Part shown: positions 6,295 through 14,565 of the stretch, piece after piece | Layout of the letters: each line of letters begins with the position of its first letter | Position numbering within the stretch: position 1 is the stretch's first letter | Source of the DNA: Lachnospiraceae bacterium UBA3641 | GTDB lineage: Bacteria; Bacillota; Clostridia; Lachnospirales; Lachnospiraceae | NCBI GenBank assembly: GCA_002373875.1 | Contig: DFKQ01000033.1 | Span: 1-46,982 of the forward strand | Length of the DNA stretch: 46,982 bases | Direction of reading: 5' to 3' | Notes under the pieces: generated by a model | What the model saw: only the letters and a program-made list of their open reading frames with translations | What the model was told of the DNA's origin: nothing | The model's database searches: none | Made by a program: the position numbers and the translations under genes

Positions 6295-8823
6295 ATGAAA
6301 AGTATCGACAAAAACATAAAATGGGAAATGCGTATCATAGGAAATTCGGAGGATGCAGGTTTCATTCCTGCTAAGGTGCCGGGATCGGTCTATAACGATC
6401 TTATAAATGCCGGCAGGATGGAGGATCCCTACTGGCGTGATAATGAGATGGCAGCCCTTGAGCTTATGAAGAATGATTTTGAGTACAGGGGTTCCTTCGA
6501 TGTTGACGGTGATGAGCTGGCTGATTCGGATGAGGTTATCCTTCGGTTTAACGGCCTTGATACAATTGCCGATATTGAACTTAACGGCGAGTCACTCGGA
6601 AGCGTGAATAATATGCACAGGGTATGGGATTATCATGTTAAGGATATGCTTAAGATTGACGGAAACGAGCTTGCGATCTTATTTCACTCGCCGGTTAAAT
6701 ATATAGATGAACAATATAAGGAGGATCCGGCCATACTGGGAACCGAGGATGCAATGAGAGGCTTTCCGAAGATCAGGAAGGGTCACTATATGTTCGGCTG
6801 GGACTGGGGCCCGAGGCTGCCCGATGCCGGCATATGGAAGGATGTTGAAGTGCTTGCCCTTAAAAAGGCAAGGCTTGAGAGTGTGTATGTAAGGCAGGAG
6901 TTTAATGATGACCTGACGAAGGCTGAGCTTAAATTCGACGTATCGGAGACAGGGGACGGTTCTCTGTCTCCCAAATCTTCGAAAACAGGTGCAGTAATGC
7001 AAAACTTAGATATAATCAACAGGGAGACAGAGAACCGTCCCCTGTCTCCGATTGTTACCGTGATTGATCCTGACGGGAATATACTGTACGATAAGGTGGA
7101 CATATCATCGGAGATGGTCATTAATGATCCGAAGCTGTGGTGGCCGAATGGATTGGGTGACCAGCCGTTATATACCGTAAGGGTCGAGCTGGTTGATGAA
7201 AACGGTCTTGTCCTTGATGAATGGGAGAGACGGATCGGCCTTCGCAAGATGGAAATGAGCACGGTAAGGGATGAGTTCGGTGCCGAGTTTGCCCATGTTG
7301 TAAATAATGTGAAATTCTTCGCCATGGGCGCCGATTATATCCCCGAGGATAATATCCTGTCAAGATGCAGCAGGGCCAGAACGGAAGACCTGCTTAAACA
7401 ATGTACGGCAGCCAACTTCAACTGTATCCGTGTATGGGGCGGCGGCCTGTACCCTTCGGATGATTTTTATGATGTCTGTGATGAGCTGGGACTTGTTGTA
7501 TGGCAGGATTTCATGTTCGCCTGCGCCAATTACAGGCTGACCCGTGATTTTGAGGAAAATATACTGGCTGAGCTTAAGGATAACATACGCAGGCTTCGTC
7601 ACCATGCCAGTCTCGGACTGTGGTGCGGCAATAATGAAATGGAGATGTTTGTCGATAAGGGCGAATGGGGGGCCAAAAACGAGATAAAGAGTGACTACGT
7701 GAAGATGTATGAGTACCTCTTCCCCAGGCTCCTTGAGGAGGAGGATCCCGACAGGTTCTACTGGCCGGCGTCACCTTCCTGCGGAGGGGGCTTCGACGAG
7801 CCTAATTCACCTGACAGGGGAGATGTCCATTACTGGGATGTATGGCATGGGAACAAGCCCTTTACCGAATACAGGAAGTTCTATTTCAGGTACCTGTCGG
7901 AATTCGGATTCCAGTCATTTCCTTCGATAAAGACCGTGGAGACCTTTACGGAGCCATCGGACCGGAATGTATTTTCATATGTAATGGAGAAGCACCAGAG
8001 AAATGCTTCGGCTAACGGCAAGATCATGAACTATATGGAACAGACCTTCCTGTATCCGACTGACCTTGATACGCTTATATATGCTTCCCAGCTGCTTCAG
8101 GCTGAGGCTATCCGTTACGGTGTTGAACATTTCAGAAGAAACAGGGGCAGGTGTATGGGAACCGTTTACTGGCAGCTTAACGATTGCTGGCCGGTGGCAT
8201 CCTGGTCATCGATCGATTACTATGGAAGATGGAAGGCACTGCATTATTACGCCAGGAGGTTCTTCGCTCCCTTCATGATATCCTGTGAAGAGGAAGGGCT
8301 TCTTACGCAGACGATGAACACAAACGCCGAGCCGTTTGAGGTTAAGAAATCCATCAGGTTAAGTGTTGCCAACGAATCGATGTGTACAAGAAAAGGGACA
8401 GTTAAATGGCAGCTCAGAAACAATGATGGTTCCGTGATAAGGGAAGAAGCAGAAGATCTAAGCATTGAGCCGCTGTCTGCTAAATGGCTTGATCTTGTTG
8501 ATCTTAAAGAGGCCGGGCTGTATGAAAACTATGTAAGCTATCAGCTTGTTGAAGAAGGGGAGACGGTATCTCAGGGAACGGTTCTTTTCTGCCCGCCCAA
8601 GCACTTTAAGTTCGTTGATCCTAAGCTTAAGGTAAGGCTCGATGGTGATGAGATACTTGTATCCGCATCGGCTTACGCTAAGAGCATTGAGATAAGAAAT
8701 GACAATGATGACCTCATTTTATCCGATAATTTCTTCGACTTAAACGGCGGTGAGAGAAGGGTTAAGATCATCAAGGGTGAGCCTGTAGGATTGTCCGTAC
8801 GGAGCGTATACGATATAAAATGA
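6295..8823 (+). CDS. GH2 beta-mannosidase
   Basis: The 842-residue enzyme is of normal length for GH2 beta-mannosidases and lacks a signal peptide, so it acts in the cytoplasm on imported manno-oligosaccharides. N-terminal beta-sandwich domains precede a TIM barrel. The acid/base Glu is E448 in LWCGNNEM and the nucleophile is E536 in YLSEFGFQS; NCIRVWGGGLYPSDDFYD is characteristic of this GH2 branch. The start is the ATG at 6295 with GAAGGAG upstream. Residues about 217-252 are encoded by a 105-bp insertion made of two inverted repeat copies, in frame, in a linker before the barrel. The stop codon TGA is the first triplet of another repeat copy. Beta-mannosidase fits better than galactosidase or glucuronidase because of the NNEM and SEFGFQS motifs. 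Confidence 0.88.
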   Translation: MKSIDKNIKWEMRIIGNSEDAGFIPAKVPGSVYNDLINAGRMEDPYWRDNEMAALELMKNDFEYRGSFDVDGDELADSDEVILRFNGLDTIADIELNGESLGSVNNMHRVWDYHVKDMLKIDGNELAILFHSPVKYIDEQYKEDPAILGTEDAMRGFPKIRKGHYMFGWDWGPRLPDAGIWKDVEVLALKKARLESVYVRQEFNDDLTKAELKFDVSETGDGSLSPKSSKTGAVMQNLDIINRETENRPLSPIVTVIDPDGNILYDKVDISSEMVINDPKLWWPNGLGDQPLYTVRVELVDENGLVLDEWERRIGLRKMEMSTVRDEFGAEFAHVVNNVKFFAMGADYIPEDNILSRCSRARTEDLLKQCTAANFNCIRVWGGGLYPSDDFYDVCDELGLVVWQDFMFACANYRLTRDFEENILAELKDNIRRLRHHASLGLWCGNNEMEMFVDKGEWGAKNEIKSDYVKMYEYLFPRLLEEEDPDRFYWPASPSCGGGFDEPNSPDRGDVHYWDVWHGNKPFTEYRKFYFRYLSEFGFQSFPSIKTVETFTEPSDRNVFSYVMEKHQRNASANGKIMNYMEQTFLYPTDLDTLIYASQLLQAEAIRYGVEHFRRNRGRCMGTVYWQLNDCWPVASWSSIDYYGRWKALHYYARRFFAPFMISCEEEGLLTQTMNTNAEPFEVKKSIRLSVANESMCTRKGTVKWQLRNNDGSVIREEAEDLSIEPLSAKWLDLVDLKEAGLYENYVSYQLVEEGETVSQGTVLFCPPKHFKFVDPKLKVRLDGDEILVSASAYAKSIEIRNDNDDLILSDNFFDLNGGERRVKIIKGEPVGLSVRSVYDIK
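6945..7049. mobile_element. Composite inverted-repeat element inserted in frame in the beta-mannosidase gene
   Basis: Two exact reverse-complement copies of a 27-bp palindrome (6945-6971 and 7023-7049) flank 51 bp. Each copy has arms GGAGACAG and CTGTCTCC around a GGGACGG core. The total of 105 bp equals 35 codons, so the frame is kept. The encoded stretch includes GDGSLSP and ENRPLSP. The 6945 copy is identical to that at 35431-35457. The layout resembles a miniature element, but no transposase is linked to it here. Confidence 0.65.
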
Positions 8824-8914
8824 AACAGGGGGACGGTTCCTCGTTTCATTTGAAACAAAGGAACCGTTTCTGTAATTGATCGACAAATGAAACGAGGAAC
8901 CGTCCCCTGTTTCA
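8821..8914. repeat. Paired inverted GGGGAC repeats at the beta-mannosidase stop
   Basis: One copy at 8821-8848 (arms TGAAAC and GTTTCA, core with an extra G) and an inverted copy at 8888-8914 flank about 39 bp, which hold a degenerate third arm pair (GAAAC at 8852 and GTTTC at 8866). The first TGA is the stop codon of the beta-mannosidase gene. The right copy ends 4 bp before the GGAGGA of the next gene. Confidence 0.75.
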
Positions 8915-8931
8915 TTTTGGAGGAAGATAAC

Positions 8932-10182
8932 ATGGATAATAAATACATGATCGATACAAAGGAGAATAAGGATTTTCTTAAAAATAACGCGCAGGCCCTG
9001 CTTGACTTCGGGCGGCAGTTCCCCTCACCCGGGGGCGGAAGCTATTACCTGTCGGATGACGGAACACCGTGGAAGGATCGTAACAGAGAGACCTGGATAA
9101 CCTGCCGTATGGCCCACGTTTACTCGATCGGAACCATGATGGGCGATAAGGGGAGCAGGGAGCTGGCAGCGGCGGCCATACGCGGACTGCAGGGTGAGCT
9201 TAAGGATAAGAAGAACGGGGGCTGGTATGCCGCTCTTACAAAGGATGATGAGCTTGTGCCGGGTAAACAGTGTTACGCGCATGCTTTTGTGATCCTTGCT
9301 TCAACAAGCGGTCTGCTTGCCGGGATTGACGGTGCCGGTGAACTGCTTAAGGATGCCATTCGTCTGTATGATGATAAGTTCTGGAATGAAGAGGAGGGAC
9401 TCTCCTGTGATACCTGGAACACGGAATTTACGGAGCTTGATCCCTACCGTGGCGTCAATGCCAATATGCATACGGTAGAAGCCTTCCTTGCGGCAGCGGA
9501 TGCCCTTGATGTAAGCACTCCGGGGGCCGGGGATAAGTACAGGATACGCGCCGGAAGGATCATAGACCATGTAATAGAATGGGCAAGGGAAAATGATTAC
9601 AGGATCCCGGAGCACTTTACCTCGGACTGGAAGCCGGATCTTGAGCTTAATAAGGACAGGCCCGATGATCCCTTTAAGCCTTACGGAGCCACACCGGGAC
9701 ACGGAATAGAGTGGGCAAGGCTTATAAGTCAGTGGGCGGGCTCGACCGACAGCCTGTCAGAGACCGACAGACAGGAGTATTACACACATGCCTGCAGGCT
9801 CTATAACAGGGCGGTAACAGATGCATGGAATGTCGACGGAGCTCCCGGGATCGTATATACAACTGATTGGACCGGTGCCCCTGTTGTCCGTGACAGGATG
9901 CACTGGACACTGGCTGAAGCGATCAATACATCCGCAGTTCTTTATCGTATCATCGGTGAGAAGAAATACGCCGATGATTATGCTGCTTTTATGGAATACC
10001 TTGACGTGGCCGTGCTCGATCATGAGACAGGCTCATGGTTCCATCAGCTTGACGAACATAATCACCTGAAAAGCACTGTATGGCCGGGAAAGTCAGATCT
10101 GTACCACGCATTTCAGGCAATGCTGATCCCCTACAGTGAAACCTGTATATCGATCGCGCGGGCGGTATATAACAACGTCTGA
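8932..10182 (+). CDS. Aldose-ketose isomerase, YihS/AGE family (probable mannose isomerase)
   Basis: The 416-residue protein is an (alpha/alpha)6-barrel of the N-acylglucosamine 2-epimerase superfamily. It resembles E. coli YihS, which interconverts mannose, fructose and lyxose. Shared blocks include WITCRMAHVYSIGTMMG, DKKNGGWYA, GVNANMHTVEAFLAA and YGATPGHGIEWARL, with superfamily histidines in NANMH and PGHG. I start at the ATG at 8932 behind GGAGGA; the frame extends upstream only through the palindromic repeat. Placed after beta-mannosidase, it would convert released mannose to fructose in the cytoplasm. YihS relatives can also act on sulfoquinovose, but nothing nearby suggests that. Confidence 0.78.
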   Translation: MDNKYMIDTKENKDFLKNNAQALLDFGRQFPSPGGGSYYLSDDGTPWKDRNRETWITCRMAHVYSIGTMMGDKGSRELAAAAIRGLQGELKDKKNGGWYAALTKDDELVPGKQCYAHAFVILASTSGLLAGIDGAGELLKDAIRLYDDKFWNEEEGLSCDTWNTEFTELDPYRGVNANMHTVEAFLAAADALDVSTPGAGDKYRIRAGRIIDHVIEWARENDYRIPEHFTSDWKPDLELNKDRPDDPFKPYGATPGHGIEWARLISQWAGSTDSLSETDRQEYYTHACRLYNRAVTDAWNVDGAPGIVYTTDWTGAPVVRDRMHWTLAEAINTSAVLYRIIGEKKYADDYAAFMEYLDVAVLDHETGSWFHQLDEHNHLKSTVWPGKSDLYHAFQAMLIPYSETCISIARAVYNNV

Positions 10183-10217
10183 ACAGTCACAATAGTATAA
10201 AGTCAGGAGGAAACATA

Positions 10218-11474
10218 ATGAAAAATACGATGAGGGATGAGATGTTGTCTCATCTTCGGGGGAATATTGCGCCTTTTTGGCTGGGGCTTATTGACCGTGA
10301 ATACGGTGGATTCTATGGGCTTTTGACCTATGATCTTAAGCTTGATAAGAAGGCGGTCAAGGGATGTATTCTTAACAGCCGTATATTATGGTTCTTTTCC
10401 AATCTCTTACTGCTTGAAAAAAGATCGGGAGAAAGACCGGGCGGCAGTACGGATAAAGAGAAGGCATGCACGCAGGCTTATGATTTTCTCAAGAAGGCTT
10501 TTCTTGACAGGGAAAACGGCGGTGTTTACTGGTCGGTTTCCTACAACGGAGAGCCGGATGATAAGACTAAGCATACCTATAATCAGGCATTCGCCATTTA
10601 TGCTCTTTCATCGTATTTTGATGCATCGGGTGATAAGGAAGCCCTGAATCTGGCATATGATCTTCGAAGGGTTGTGGAGGAGAAGTGCCGTGATAAGGAG
10701 GGCTATCTTGAGGCATTCAGCGCGGACTTTAAACCTGCCGGCAATGAGAAGCTGTCGGAGAACGGGGTAGAGGCGGTAAGGACCATGAACACCCTGCTCC
10801 ATGTATATGAGGCTTATACCGAGTACCTGCGTGTGTTAAAGAAGGCGGATATGAATATAAGCTGTGGTTTCGACCTTGTAAAAGAGAAAGAGGCAGTAGA
10901 AAATGACACTCGCTTTATCCTGGATATCATTGCAGATAAGATATATAATCCGACGCTTAAAAGACAGGAGGTCTTCTTCGACAGGGATTATAACTCACTC
11001 ATAGACCTTCATTCCTACGGGCATGATATAGAGGCATCATGGCTTGTGGACAGGGGCCTTGATATACTTGATGACCCTGTGTACACTGAAAAGATACGTC
11101 CGATAAATGACACACTTGCCGGGCAGATATATGAAAGAGCTTACGTTGATCATTCGATCTTAAATGAATGTGAGAAGGGTGTGGATGATACGACCCGTGT
11201 CTGGTGGGTTCAGGCAGAGGGAGTCCTGGGATTCATGAATGCGGCCGCAAAGTGCAGGGCGGCAGGGGATGAAGAGGCAGCGTTAAAGTACGAAGAAGCT
11301 GCTGAAGATATCTGGGGGTACATCAAGGATAAGATCATAGATAAAAGACCGGGCTCTGAGTGGTATTCTCAGGTAGATAAGGATGGAAACCCCGACCCTT
11401 CAAGAGATATTGTCGAGCCATGGAAGTGTCCGTATCATAACGGAAGGATGTGCATCTATTTGCAGCCTGATTAA
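10218..11474 (+). CDS. Cellobiose 2-epimerase (probable mannobiose 2-epimerase)
   Basis: The 418-residue AGE-superfamily enzyme is close to Ruminococcus albus cellobiose 2-epimerase, which epimerises the reducing-end sugar of beta-1,4 disaccharides such as cellobiose and mannobiose. Matching blocks are IAPFWLGLIDREYGGFYG, ILNSRILWFFSN, DLHSYGHDIEASWLVDR, TTRVWWVQAEGVLGF and the C-terminal WKCPYHNGRMC, which hold the expected catalytic histidines. AGGAGGAAAC precedes the ATG. In known mannan pathways this enzyme makes mannosyl-glucose for a GH130 phosphorylase. No GH130 is encoded in this window, so its partner lies elsewhere or the product meets the local beta-mannosidase. Confidence 0.88.
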   Translation: MKNTMRDEMLSHLRGNIAPFWLGLIDREYGGFYGLLTYDLKLDKKAVKGCILNSRILWFFSNLLLLEKRSGERPGGSTDKEKACTQAYDFLKKAFLDRENGGVYWSVSYNGEPDDKTKHTYNQAFAIYALSSYFDASGDKEALNLAYDLRRVVEEKCRDKEGYLEAFSADFKPAGNEKLSENGVEAVRTMNTLLHVYEAYTEYLRVLKKADMNISCGFDLVKEKEAVENDTRFILDIIADKIYNPTLKRQEVFFDRDYNSLIDLHSYGHDIEASWLVDRGLDILDDPVYTEKIRPINDTLAGQIYERAYVDHSILNECEKGVDDTTRVWWVQAEGVLGFMNAAAKCRAAGDEEAALKYEEAAEDIWGYIKDKIIDKRPGSEWYSQVDKDGNPDPSRDIVEPWKCPYHNGRMCIYLQPD

Positions 11475-11540
11475 ATTCGAACATAATTTCGAATTCTCTA
11501 TTTACAGAACAAACGTTTTATAATATGATATTGAAGAAGG

Positions 11541-11612
11541 GTGTTGCCATATGCAATTACTTGCTTTGCCTTAGGTTATGCAATAGGTCATAACAGCAAA
11601 GCAAAAAAATAA
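11541..11612 (+). CDS. Possible small hydrophobic peptide (type I toxin-like), doubtful
   Basis: The 23-codon frame from a GTG encodes a hydrophobic middle (ITCFALGYAIG) with a lysine-rich tail (SKAKK) and stops inside the left arm of the hairpin at 11608-11639. AAGAAGG directly abuts the GTG, so initiation is poor; a TTG three bases later or the out-of-frame ATG at 11551 (7 codons) are alternatives. TATAAT at 11519-11524 is a possible -10 without a good -35. The order short hydrophobic ORF, hairpin, opposing promoter resembles TxpA/RatA-type loci of Firmicutes. The ORF may be decayed. Confidence 0.3.
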   Translation: MLPYAITCFALGYAIGHNSKAKK

Positions 11613-11639
11613 CCGCCAGCCGCGACACCGGCGGTTATT
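11603..11639 (-). terminator. Intrinsic terminator of the antisense RNA
   Basis: A perfect 10-bp stem (arms at 11608-11617 and 11630-11639, 12-nt loop) is followed on the minus strand by a run of T (complement of A at 11603-11609). There is no T run on the plus side, so it acts leftward. Confidence 0.8.
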
Positions 11640-11691
11640 ACTACTAATAACCACAAAAAGTGGGCAACCGTCTATCGGTAGCACTCTTCAT
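11603..11691 (-). ncRNA. Predicted antisense RNA (RatA-like arrangement)
   Basis: A near-consensus promoter on the minus strand (11698-11726) would start an RNA at about 11691. About 85 nt later the minus strand has stem AATAACCGCC/GGCGGTTATT (11608-11617 with 11630-11639) followed by seven T. The RNA would overlap the 3' end of the small ORF at 11541-11612. The conserved-looking stretch complementary to GGGCAACCG and TAGCACTCTTCA also occurs, as I recall, beside short holin-like toxin ORFs in Firmicutes. Confidence 0.55.
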
Positions 11692-11697
11692 ATTTAA

Positions 11698-11726
11698 ATT
11701 ATAATCAACTATCCAGTACACGTCAA
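11698..11726 (-). promoter_or_regulatory. Strong minus-strand promoter of the antisense RNA
   Basis: On the minus strand TTGACG (complement of 11721-11726) and TATAAT (complement of 11698-11703) are separated by exactly 17 bp. No protein gene on that strand starts downstream of it, which supports an RNA product. Confidence 0.7.
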
Positions 11727-11754
11727 TCCATTAATTCAAGAATGGAGATTACAT

Positions 11755-13104
11755 ATGAAAAACACAGGAAACCCTGCCAACATAATAAACGTAATGAAAC
11801 GGGCCGCAGAGGGGGAGCAGATAACCATCGGCTTCATAGGCGGTTCGATCACCCAGGGTGCGGTAGTGAGCGATGAGGCACTCTGCTACGCAGCAAGGGT
11901 ATTTAAGTGGTGGAAGGACACCTTCCCGGAGGCGAGGGTCAGGTATGTCAATGCAGGAATAGGTGCTACAACTTCCCAGTTTGGCGTGGCAAGAGTATCG
12001 GATGACCTGCTTAAGTATGATCCGGATTTCGTCATCGTTGAATACAGCGTGAATGATAATGATGAGATGTTATCGGATTTCTCTGATGATCAGATTCCCG
12101 TACCTGATGACAGAAGCAGCTTGTTCATGGAAACCTATGAAGGCCTTATACGAAGGATTCTTTCTTATAAGACCGGGTCGGGTAATGCTCCGGCAGTTCT
12201 CATTGTCCATTCGGTGAAGTACGACAACGGAAGGAACTTCGAGGAGGTTCATGCGGAAGTAGGAAGGCATTACAATATACCCTGCATCAGCATGAAGGAA
12301 TGCATATATGATAAGTTCATGAGTGCTCCAGACGGCAGGCTGATTCTGCCTGACGGGCGTAAGATCGGGATAAATGAGATAACCGGTGACATGCTCCATC
12401 CCAACGATCCTGGTCACGGAATAGTTGCGGGACATATCACGGATTACCTTAATGAGCTTAAGGCACGATCGGATAACATGGACTGTAAAAAGGGCGGTAA
12501 GTGTGAAGAAGAAACAGATCCTTACCGCAGAACCCGGGTGCAAGAGGACCGGCAGCTGCCGCCTGCCCTTACAGAAGATAAATATGAGAATGCAGGCAGA
12601 TATAACAGGCTTAACTCAAAGCCTGTGCTCAACGGATTTATCGAAGATGATACGCCGGTGATGGAGCCATTCCCGATTAATACGGCTTTTGACGGTAAGG
12701 AATACCGACAGCCGTGCGAGGATACCGTGCTGTCAGGTGAAGTCCGGGATGTATTTAAGAACGGCTGGCACGCATCGGATAAGGGTGATTCCATAACCTT
12801 TGAATTCACGGGGACAGAGCTTGCCGTCATGTACCGTAAATCGGTCAATAAGCCTGCACCGGTGGCTTATGCCGTAATAGATCATGATGAAGAGCATAGG
12901 ATAAGGCTTGATGGCAATTTCGATGAGGACTGGGGTGATAAGGCCTATATGGCAACGCTTATGCATCATGGAAGGGTTATTGGCCCTGAAGACAGCCATA
13001 TAGATGATAAAGCCTGTGAGAATAAAAAGCATACACTTGTGATAACGTTGGAAGAGGCGGATGCCTGTGTGACTGATTTTTACCTTATAAATGTTGTGTA
13101 CTGA
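11755..13104 (+). CDS. SGNH-hydrolase carbohydrate acetylesterase, CE17-like
   Basis: The 449-residue cytoplasmic protein has no signal peptide. Residues about 15-240 form an SGNH hydrolase: nucleophile S31 in GFIGGSITQG, Gly block in NAGIGATTS, Asn block in VEYSVNDND and the Asp-His pair D218/H221 in HPNDPGH. Residues about 270-449 form a second, beta-rich domain (GDSITFEFTGTELAVMYR). This two-domain layout, and the GH26 mannanase gene next to it, recall the mannan acetylesterase CE17 of Roseburia intestinalis, which removes acetyl groups from manno-oligosaccharides. The start is the ATG at 11755 with GGAG upstream. Exact CE family and positional specificity are inference; a general SGNH esterase is the alternative. 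Confidence 0.68.
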   Translation: MKNTGNPANIINVMKRAAEGEQITIGFIGGSITQGAVVSDEALCYAARVFKWWKDTFPEARVRYVNAGIGATTSQFGVARVSDDLLKYDPDFVIVEYSVNDNDEMLSDFSDDQIPVPDDRSSLFMETYEGLIRRILSYKTGSGNAPAVLIVHSVKYDNGRNFEEVHAEVGRHYNIPCISMKECIYDKFMSAPDGRLILPDGRKIGINEITGDMLHPNDPGHGIVAGHITDYLNELKARSDNMDCKKGGKCEEETDPYRRTRVQEDRQLPPALTEDKYENAGRYNRLNSKPVLNGFIEDDTPVMEPFPINTAFDGKEYRQPCEDTVLSGEVRDVFKNGWHASDKGDSITFEFTGTELAVMYRKSVNKPAPVAYAVIDHDEEHRIRLDGNFDEDWGDKAYMATLMHHGRVIGPEDSHIDDKACENKKHTLVITLEEADACVTDFYLINVVY

Positions 13105-13142
13105 GGCAAGTGAAGTAAATAAGCCAGAAGAGGGAGGTCCCG

Positions 13143-14084
13143 ATGAGCCAAAAACCGGTTAATAAAAATGCGACGAGGAATGCGGCAAGGCTGCTTGATT
13201 ACCTGTGTGAAACGGCAGGGAAGTCGATAATCACGGGTCAGCATACCCAGACCAATCAGATGGAGGAGATCACATATATCCATGAGAAGACAGGCAGAAG
13301 GCCCAAGCTTAGAGGCTTTGAGCTGCTGGCCTATTCCCCCAACATTAATTATGAGGGTGCCTCTTATGAATGTCTTAAGGAGATATACGATAACCGCGGA
13401 ACGCTTGATACTGCGCTTGAATGGGCCATGACATCGGAGGGGATCCTTACATTCTCTTTTCACTGGTTTTCTCCTCTGGGAGGCAGGGATAAGAGCTTCT
13501 ACGCTGCGAATACTGATTTTGACGTAAGCAGGGTGCTTATCGAGGGAACGCCCGAGAGGGAAGCCTTCTATCATGATATGGATAAGATAGCTGATTTACT
13601 CAAGCCCTTTTGCGATAAGGATATCCCCGTGCTGTGGAGGCCCTTCCATGAGTCCGACGGTGACTGGTTCTGGTGGGGAGCCAAGGGGCCCGAAACGGCA
13701 AGGGAGCTGTATAAACTGATGTTTGAGCATTATACAGGGAAGCATCATCTTGACAACCTTCTCTGGGTGTGGAACTGCAGGCTTCCCGAGGGTTACCCGG
13801 GGGATGAATATGTGGATGTTGTTTCCGTGGACGTATATTTGGAGGAATACAGGGCAACCGATTACGCCGGAGAATATGAAGAGCTTGTCAGGAATACGTC
13901 GGATAAGAAGGTTGCGGCACTGGCTGAGGTCGGGTATCTTCCCGATACAGAGCTGCTTGAGAGATCTCATGTTCCATGGGCTTATTTTATGACATGGTCC
14001 AAGGAATTTATCATCGGAGAGAAGTATAACACTACGGGAAATCTCATAAGAACATATGCAAGCAGCTATACCCTTCACGAATAG
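13143..14084 (+). CDS. GH26 beta-mannanase, intracellular
   Basis: The 313-residue glycoside hydrolase is of family 26. The acid/base Glu is E170 in WRPFHESDGDWFWWGAKGP and the nucleophile E262 in ALAEVGYLP. TGQHTQT near the start and MTWSKEFIIG near the end also fit GH26. There is no signal peptide, so the enzyme works inside the cell on imported manno-oligosaccharides, perhaps as an exo-acting mannobiohydrolase. GGGAGG precedes the ATG at 13143. It follows the esterase gene by 38 bp. An AACCGGTT palindrome lies at 13153-13160 just inside the coding region. Confidence 0.87.
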   Translation: MSQKPVNKNATRNAARLLDYLCETAGKSIITGQHTQTNQMEEITYIHEKTGRRPKLRGFELLAYSPNINYEGASYECLKEIYDNRGTLDTALEWAMTSEGILTFSFHWFSPLGGRDKSFYAANTDFDVSRVLIEGTPEREAFYHDMDKIADLLKPFCDKDIPVLWRPFHESDGDWFWWGAKGPETARELYKLMFEHYTGKHHLDNLLWVWNCRLPEGYPGDEYVDVVSVDVYLEEYRATDYAGEYEELVRNTSDKKVAALAEVGYLPDTELLERSHVPWAYFMTWSKEFIIGEKYNTTGNLIRTYASSYTLHE

Positions 14085-14199
14085 TAAATGCTTATGACTT
14101 AATTTAGTTAAATCCGGGAGGAGCAAATATTAAGTAAATTAATTAAATTATGTGGATAAAGAAATTAAATCATGGTACTATATAGGGAAATAAACAGCC

Positions 14200-14549
14200 A
14201 TAGGAGGAACCGTTATGCGAAGCATAATTCCGGATGGTTCCAGACATTCGTCATAAGGGCGGACCGCTTGCGGTGGATGCCTTATGACCCAGATTGGCCG
14301 CCGAATTTCGTCATAAGGGGTACCACGAAGTGGTGGATTCCTTATGACATTAGAAGGTGAGGGGGCATTACATTATAGGAGGAACCATTATGCGAAGCAT
14401 AATTTAGGATGGTTCCGACGATTCGTCATAAGGGCGGACCGCTTGCGGGGGATGCCTTATGACCCAGATTGGCCGCCGAATTTCGTCATAAGGGGTACCA
14501 CGAAGTGGTGGATTCCTTATGACATTAGAAGGTGAGGGGGCAATACATT
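14200..14549. repeat. Two tandem 175-bp repeat units upstream of lacI
   Basis: Units 14200-14374 and 14375-14549 are nearly identical. Each opens with ATAGGAGGAACC (a ribosome-binding site), an ATG inside a small hairpin (TTATGC-GAA-GCATAA) and a very short frame (13 codons at 14215-14256; 5 codons at 14390-14407). Each also holds two 39-bp inverted repeats with ends GTCATAAGG and CCTTATGAC (14250-14288, 14310-14348; 14425-14463, 14485-14523). A third unit start supplies the ribosome-binding site of lacI at 14550. The preceding 14085-14199 is AT-rich with TTAAGTAA-type words and no gene. Confidence 0.9.
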
Positions 14550-14565
14550 ATAAGGAGAGTACGAA

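Noticed and set aside
8887..8931. N-terminal extensions reading RGTVPCF and similar before the isomerase, alpha-galactosidase and malic enzyme genes
   Set aside because: These residues are translations of the GGGGAC repeat; each gene has a better start with a ribosome-binding site after the repeat (8932, 15618, 40566).
14172..14535. Two frames of 62-63 codons (containing FVIRADRLR and TTKWWIPYD)
   Set aside because: They are translations of the 175-bp tandem repeat, fall in different frames in the two units and lack good start sites.
14200..14549. CRISPR array
   Set aside because: There are only two 175-bp units, with no short direct repeats separated by unique spacers and no cas genes.
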